Origin: an uncultured Bacteroidia bacterium
Lineage (GTDB): Bacteria; Bacteroidota; Bacteroidia; Bacteroidales; F082
Length of the DNA: 54,878 bases
Assembly (NCBI GenBank): GCA_902783365.1
Contig: CACZQL010000037.1
Location: forward strand, 1-54,878
Direction of reading: 5' to 3'
Positions 50,871 through 54,878 of this stretch are shown here, one piece after another. Below the pieces are notes generated by a model. It ran no database searches and was not told the DNA's origin. It saw nothing but the letters and a program-made list of their open reading frames with translations. Numbering within the stretch: position 1 is the stretch's first letter; each line of letters opens with the position of its first letter. A program made the position numbers and the translations under genes.

Positions 50871-51481
50871 TGTGCGTGGTTTTTAAATTTATATCTGATT
50901 CCCAAGCAGACGTTGCCTTCCATGCCGGCACCCAATTGCATGAATCCGGCAATGCGGTCGTCGCCGACTTCAACGCCAGTTGCGGCTTGCCAGGCAAAAC
51001 AACAGTGCTTGGTGGGAAGGTTCACCCCAAACACGTCGGGTTGGAATTCCTCCAGTCGGTAGCCCCAAAAACAGAGGCCCGCGTCAGCTTTGACATAGAG
51101 GGTGAAGTGTTTTTTGTTGATGCAGTTCAGTTTGAGGTGTCCCATGAGGGAATGGCATGACTCGTAGAGGTTACAAACCATTGGATTGTAGTTGTTGATG
51201 CCGTGATGCCGGTAATCAATCTCTCGGTAATCGAAACAATAAGTGCCACCCACCCCAACAACCTTGTTGAAGAAGTGGGTGTAACTGCCCGAAAAGGCTC
51301 CTACTTTGTCGAGGTAATAAGAGTAGAAGGGTACGCTGGGTAGGTGGTCATCACCGCTTACGGGATGAAATCCATAACCTAAAGCAATCTCATTGCTGAC
51401 ACAACGCTCGTTGTCTTGTTCTTGTGCCAAGGTCGGAAGGCAGAGCGCCCATGCCAAGATTATTAAAAGGAGGTTTTTCAT
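50867..51481 (-). CDS. Predicted outer-membrane beta-barrel-like protein
   Basis: A 204-residue protein with signal peptide MKNLLLIILAWALCLPTLAQ. The remaining sequence alternates hydrophobic and polar residues in strand-like segments rich in Tyr, Phe and Gly (EIALGYGFHPVSG, FSGSYTHFFNKVVGVGGTYC, LYVKADAGLCFWGYRL, GNVCLGIRYKF), which suggests a small beta-barrel of eight or so strands. No specific family is recognised. It overlaps the downstream lipoprotein gene by 4 bases and lies 3 bases from the upstream DUF3244-like gene, so it is surely co-transcribed and probably translationally coupled. Confidence 0.65.
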   Translation of the reverse strand: MKNLLLIILAWALCLPTLAQEQDNERCVSNEIALGYGFHPVSGDDHLPSVPFYSYYLDKVGAFSGSYTHFFNKVVGVGGTYCFDYREIDYRHHGINNYNPMVCNLYESCHSLMGHLKLNCINKKHFTLYVKADAGLCFWGYRLEEFQPDVFGVNLPTKHCCFAWQAATGVEVGDDRIAGFMQLGAGMEGNVCLGIRYKFKNHAQ

Positions 51482-51484
51482 GAT

Positions 51485-51940
51485 TTATTGATGGTTGTTT
51501 TGTTTTCCATTTTCCAAAGGCGAGGTGTTGGTATAGTAAAAGTCTCCTTCGGCGGTCTTGATGCCGTCGGTAATGTAAAGATGGTAAGTTCCCGTGGGCT
51601 CGTTGCCCATAAAGACCCTTACCACACAGGGGTATTGTTTGGCCATCCTTCTCGAAAACAATAAGTTACCGTTGCTGTCGGTGACCAAGGTCATGCAGTT
51701 TTCCATCGTCTCGTAGAAACATACGTAAAGGATATGATCGACCAGCCACGATTCGATGTTGGGGCTTTTCATGTCGCCGTTCATCAAGGAACCCTTCACA
51801 TCCACCTTTTTCTCCTTACCGTCGGAATGGGCGAGAAGGCTGTTGTAGAACAGTTCCTGATTGGAAGGCTCTTTGTCGCATGAGTTGGTGCTCAAGACGA
51901 TGATAATCAATAAGAAAAAAGTTTTTATGATTCCTCTCAT
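51485..51940 (-). CDS. DUF3244-like exported protein
   Basis: A 151-residue protein with an N-terminal export signal containing a lipobox-like LSTNSC. The remaining ~115 residues fit the small beta-sandwich pattern of DUF3244 proteins of Bacteroidales: VDVKGSLMNGDMKSPNIESW, LVDHILYVCFYETMENCMTL, VTDSNGNLLFSRR, and GTYHLYITDGIKTAEGDFYY at the end. Related proteins accompany regulators and surface systems. It overlaps the TPR regulator gene by 4 bases. Confidence 0.6.
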   Translation of the reverse strand: MRGIIKTFFLLIIIVLSTNSCDKEPSNQELFYNSLLAHSDGKEKKVDVKGSLMNGDMKSPNIESWLVDHILYVCFYETMENCMTLVTDSNGNLLFSRRMAKQYPCVVRVFMGNEPTGTYHLYITDGIKTAEGDFYYTNTSPLENGKQNNHQ

Positions 51941-53505
51941 AATGCTAAATTCTTAATTCTTAATTTATTGTTGAGGCTTGCCCTGATTTTATCGATGTTA
52001 TAAACGCTGCATCCTAGTGCATCGGCATATTCCTGCCGGCTGAGCTTGAAGTGCGAGAGCAGGCAATAGCGGAACTCCGATTCAGTAAGGTCGGGATGGT
52101 CTTTTTTGATGGAGTCGATGAAGCCTGGGTGTACACCTTCAAAAGCTTGCATGAAACCCGTCCAATGATCTTCACCTTCAAACAGCGCTTTTTCCAAGTC
52201 TTTGAAACTCATTGGATTGCTGCGGTTATGTGAATAGGCTTCAAAGCAACGGATGATATGGCATTTCTGGAGATGCTCGTCTTTCAATCGGTCACTGGTT
52301 TGTTTCAATTGGTCGCCGGTTTGTTTCTGAAGCTCCTCCATCTGGGTTTGGAGGTCGCTTTGTTCCTGTTGCTGTTGTTCGCTGCGTTTCTTGAGTTCCA
52401 ACAGGTTGGCATTGATTTCGGCTTCTATTCTTTTCTTTTTCAGCGCATTGAATATCAATCCAGTAATGACGGTCAAAGCGATGATTAGGATGACGGTGAG
52501 CAAGATGATGAGTCGTTGGCGCGAGAGCATCTGCCGATTATGCTGATTGGCCTGGGCTTCAAAGTCATATTTTTTTTGAATCTCCAGGACGGAACTTTGG
52601 GTTTGGTCGGAGAGAATGTCCAAGGCGACTTGTTCGTGTTTTTTCTCCAGGTCGAAGGCGGTGGCATAGTCGTCGTTGGCCAAGGCCTCTTTGATCAGGA
52701 AAGCATAGACGGCGGCCATGGTCTCGGGGCGGCATTCGGTCAACTCCAAGGCGTTGAGCATCGCGGTTTTATAATATTCCAAGGAGTCGCGCTCGTCCAA
52801 GGCAAGATACACTTTGGCGAGGTTCATCAGGGCGATGGGCCGTCGTTTTGCATCCACCAGGGGCAATGCGTTTCGCAGGCACTCTTTGGCCGCGTCGAAG
52901 TCGTCGGTGAGCTGGTAAACCACGGAGTAATTGTTCCAAATGGAGGCTTCCGTGACTGGATCATTGGAGTTTTGGGCGAGCGTTAAGGCCTGTTCCAGAT
53001 AGATAAAAGCGCTGTCATACGCGTCGATGACGATGTTCATCATGGCCACGGCGTTGAGGCATTTGGCTTTGCGGGAGAGGCTGTCGCCCCACAGCTCGGC
53101 CGAGGCTTTGTAGTTGACGATGGCCTCGTCTTCGTGACCGCTGTTGTTGAGGAGGTCACCTATGTAATACTGAGCAAAGGCCGCGCTGACGGAGTCACCC
53201 GTCAAACGACCGTAACGGTCAGCCTCCTTGTAACAGCTCATCGCCGCCTCGTATTCTTTTTTGGCTTGGCGTACCCGACCACTGTAAAGGGCGGCTGAGG
53301 CGGCATTCCTGTAGTCTTTGGTGTGAAGGAAATAGTCGTAAGCCTCGAAAATTTGGTCGTCGTTGCTGATGTCTTCGTCGGCTCGGTAACGGTCGCGAAC
53401 TTCGCTAACCACAGCCGTCATGCGCTCCGTCTTGGCCTTCGATCGGAAGGTACACGACGGGAGTACTAACAGAATGATCCCGATGAAAATGAAACACCTT
53501 GACAT
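51937..53505 (-). CDS. TPR-transmembrane-HTH regulator heading a small envelope operon
   Basis: A 522-residue protein of the same design as the one at 39931-41397. Lipoprotein-like signal MSRCFIFIGIILLVLPSC, periplasmic TPR repeats (about 25-310, for example AASAALYSGRVRQAKKEYEA), one transmembrane helix (about 329-352, LIILLTVILIIALTVITGLI), a Gln/Glu-rich coiled coil (355-420) and a cytoplasmic C-terminal HTH (DLTESEFRYCLLSHFKLSRQ, ADALGCSVYNIDKIRASL). The last residues KLRIKNLAL are encoded by a short AAGAATT direct repeat. Three small envelope genes follow with 4-base overlaps or 3-base gaps, so this looks like a self-contained sensor-regulator plus output operon. A -7 box lies 21 bases upstream. 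Confidence 0.8.
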   Translation of the reverse strand: MSRCFIFIGIILLVLPSCTFRSKAKTERMTAVVSEVRDRYRADEDISNDDQIFEAYDYFLHTKDYRNAASAALYSGRVRQAKKEYEAAMSCYKEADRYGRLTGDSVSAAFAQYYIGDLLNNSGHEDEAIVNYKASAELWGDSLSRKAKCLNAVAMMNIVIDAYDSAFIYLEQALTLAQNSNDPVTEASIWNNYSVVYQLTDDFDAAKECLRNALPLVDAKRRPIALMNLAKVYLALDERDSLEYYKTAMLNALELTECRPETMAAVYAFLIKEALANDDYATAFDLEKKHEQVALDILSDQTQSSVLEIQKKYDFEAQANQHNRQMLSRQRLIILLTVILIIALTVITGLIFNALKKKRIEAEINANLLELKKRSEQQQQEQSDLQTQMEELQKQTGDQLKQTSDRLKDEHLQKCHIIRCFEAYSHNRSNPMSFKDLEKALFEGEDHWTGFMQAFEGVHPGFIDSIKKDHPDLTESEFRYCLLSHFKLSRQEYADALGCSVYNIDKIRASLNNKLRIKNLAL

Positions 53506-53525
53506 GATGAATGTTTTCTTTCCCG

Positions 53526-53533
53526 CAAAAATA
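53526..53533 (-). promoter_or_regulatory. -7 box of the TPR regulator operon
   Basis: TATTTTTG on the minus strand, 21 bases before the ATG at 53505. No clear -33 box. Confidence 0.5.
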
Positions 53534-53780
53534 GGAACTATTTTCGAAAAACAGCGTCCTGAAAGTGGCTATTACAAACTTTTACAAATAATTAGTATTG
53601 ATTATCAACAAGTTATGTTTTATAAATACAACTATAACAACAACCTATCGGCTCCATTTCCACGAAGGAGAAGAGAAAGAACGGGAAACGCTTTTGGTAG
53701 GGGAGCATTGTAATAATGGTGTGTTAAGTAGTTTATTTACAGATGGTTAAAATAATAATTGTTTGTAAGGGATACGAAAC

Positions 53781-53814
53781 TTGTTATATGGATGGTTTTA
53801 AAGATGTATTTTTG
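53781..53814 (+). promoter_or_regulatory. Promoter of the terminal lipoprotein pair
   Basis: TTG (53781-53783), 23-base spacer, TATTTTTG (53807-53814), 27 bases before the ATG at 53842. It shows that an in-frame ATG at 53743 is not the start. Confidence 0.6.
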
Positions 53815-53841
53815 CCAAGTGAAACATCAAATCATCAAATC

Positions 53842-54492
53842 ATGAAAAGAATCCTTTATTTATTGGCTGCCTTGGTGGCAGTCATCGGTTTTACCGGATG
53901 TCCCGGCCATGAGCCTGAGGTCATCAATTTGGGAACCATTCCCGAAAAGTATCTTCCCACCGTGCCTTACGAGGACGGCCAGACCTTTTATCTCCAGCAC
54001 GAAAGCGATCGGGTTGTCATTCCTTTTAAGGTGATGCGCTACCGCACGACCAACGAAGGAAACAACGAGTTCGGCTTTGATGATTATGGAGCGAAATTCC
54101 AGCCGGCCCCTTCGGTGTATTTCAACTACGAAGTGGATGTCACCACCTGCAAGCCCGACTATCCATTGTTCGACATCGACATCCGTTTCTCCAATGCCTA
54201 TATGGCCGACAGTGTGTATTATAACGAACCGGTTCGATACAAATACGCCCAGCTGAGCTGTCATCATTTGTATGCCTCCATTCCTTTCATTGGTGAGCCC
54301 ACCGAACAATTCAAGGTGCTCGACACTTTTCAGGTCAACGGCCATGTCTATCACGACGTGTTCGAGTTCGCCAACGAAGGGCAGGACCTGCAGGGCATCT
54401 ATATTAAGACGCTCTATTACAATTATGAAAAAGGCGTGATTGCCATTGATATGTCGAACAGTGAAAAATACTTGCTTTATGAAGAAGAATAA
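53842..54492 (+). CDS. Predicted lipoprotein
   Basis: A 216-residue lipoprotein with signal MKRILYLLAALVAVIGFTGC|PGHE. The beta-rich mature part (LPTVPYEDGQTFYLQHESDR ... YNYEKGVIAIDMSNSEKYLL) looks paralogous to the lipoprotein at 50304-50870. Start chosen at ATG 53842 because it begins the signal peptide and follows the promoter. It overlaps the next gene by 14 bases. Confidence 0.75.
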   Translation: MKRILYLLAALVAVIGFTGCPGHEPEVINLGTIPEKYLPTVPYEDGQTFYLQHESDRVVIPFKVMRYRTTNEGNNEFGFDDYGAKFQPAPSVYFNYEVDVTTCKPDYPLFDIDIRFSNAYMADSVYYNEPVRYKYAQLSCHHLYASIPFIGEPTEQFKVLDTFQVNGHVYHDVFEFANEGQDLQGIYIKTLYYNYEKGVIAIDMSNSEKYLLYEEE

Positions 54493-54878
54493 GATTTTGT
54501 TGGCCGTCGTGCTGTTGATGGCCTTCACCTCGTGTGTGAAAACGGAATACCACTATGTGGATGACAGCTTCAAGGAATGGTTTGTCGATAAGGACAAGTT
54601 GGCGTTCCATGTTCAAGACCAGAACGGCATCACCCAGGAGTTTGACTTTTCGGCTCCCCATGCCGATATGTTGGAAGGCGCCTCGTATTTCATGTTCGTG
54701 AAGACGGATGATGACCTCTGTGAGAACATTTATCAGGAAGGTCGTGTCAGCTTTTATGAGGGCAGGGGTTGTAACTTGAGTGTCACCAACTATTATAGCA
54801 AAAGCACGCACTTCGCCCTTTATTTCTATGATGTGAGGTTCGTGGTCGATGTGGATGAAGGGCATTTTACCTGCACGA
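54479..54878 (+). CDS. Predicted lipoprotein, partial (3' end outside window)
   Basis: Open from ATG 54479 to the window end, 133 complete codons: MKKNKILLAVVLLMAFTSC|VKTE, a clear lipoprotein signal, then a beta-rich sequence (FHVQDQNGITQEFDFSAP, FMFVKTDDDLCENIYQEGRV). It overlaps the preceding gene by 14 bases in another frame, which suggests translational coupling. No family recognised. Confidence 0.75.
   Translation, partial: MKKNKILLAVVLLMAFTSCVKTEYHYVDDSFKEWFVDKDKLAFHVQDQNGITQEFDFSAPHADMLEGASYFMFVKTDDDLCENIYQEGRVSFYEGRGCNLSVTNYYSKSTHFALYFYDVRFVVDVDEGHFTCT

Larger units (their letters stand above)
53506..53841. other. Intergenic region between divergent genes
   Basis: A 336-base gap with the -7 box of the TPR regulator operon at the left and the promoter of the lipoprotein pair at the right. 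The AT-rich middle (about 53560-53780) holds a short GAAGGAGAAGAGAAAGAA stretch but no convincing gene or RNA. Confidence 0.65.

Noticed and set aside
53420-53713. 97-codon plus-strand frame
   Set aside because: It overlaps the start of the TPR regulator gene on the other strand, has no promoter or domain, and its tail is low-complexity.
53743-53841. Upstream ATG of the lipoprotein gene
   Set aside because: It precedes the promoter box, and the signal peptide starts at 53842.

Overview
The window looks like chromosomal DNA of an uncultured-type gut Bacteroidales (Bacteroidota). Supporting signs are Bacteroidota promoter boxes (TAnnTTTG, often with a TTG/TTTG about 19-23 bases upstream) before many genes, type IX secretion (T9SS) C-terminal sorting domains, BspA-type leucine-rich repeat proteins, short Bacteroidales lipoproteins, and characteristic families (OstA-like, DUF5618, DUF3244-like, M64, Rpn). 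No rRNA, tRNA, CRISPR array or intact insertion sequence was seen.

Layout. (1) 1-4.3 kb: glycyl-tRNA synthetase (3' end outside the window) diverges from a large RING-like/TerD-like protein with a highly structured 5' leader. Behind it is a 1.1 kb gene-free block of two opposed arrays of short palindromic repeats around an AT-rich core. (2) 4.4-17.5 kb: mostly housekeeping and cell-envelope genes: a zinc-ribbon membrane protein, ThpR, the butyrate pair ptb-buk, a lipoprotein, a ROK sugar kinase, a Sel1 lipoprotein, an M64 peptidase, CvpA, an OstA/LptA-like protein, RsmI, a very acidic repeat protein and thymidine kinase. A second cluster of the same repeat family lies between OstA and rsmI and supplies the end of the rsmI reading frame. 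(3) 17.5-28.4 kb: a 3,539-residue T9SS surface protein encoded by a compositionally mosaic gene, followed by a small protein with a sorting-signal-like tail. (4) 28.8-39.7 kb: an Rpn-type nuclease, an alpha-2-macroglobulin lacking the thioester motif, a polyprenyl diphosphate synthase, a DUF5618 protein and an SGNH-like/MBOAT O-acylation pair. (5) 39.9-49.4 kb: a TPR-transmembrane-HTH regulator followed by three BspA-like T9SS proteins that have different repeat domains but a shared C-terminal module, nearly identical in DNA between the first and third. (6) 49.4-54.9 kb: an XRE-type regulator, an operon led by a second TPR-transmembrane-HTH regulator with small envelope proteins, and two overlapping lipoprotein genes, the last running off the window.

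How it fits together. Ptb and Buk form a butyryl-CoA to butyrate/ATP pathway. The envelope genes (OstA-like, CvpA, MBOAT/SGNH, alpha-2-macroglobulin, T9SS proteins) describe a host- or community-facing cell surface. The most interesting arrangement is the 39.9-49.4 kb locus: a membrane-spanning regulator upstream of surface repeat proteins whose C-terminal halves are homogenised at the DNA level. It could be a domain-shuffling surface display locus. The opposed palindromic repeat arrays and the structured leader of the RING/TerD gene are the other unexplained signals.
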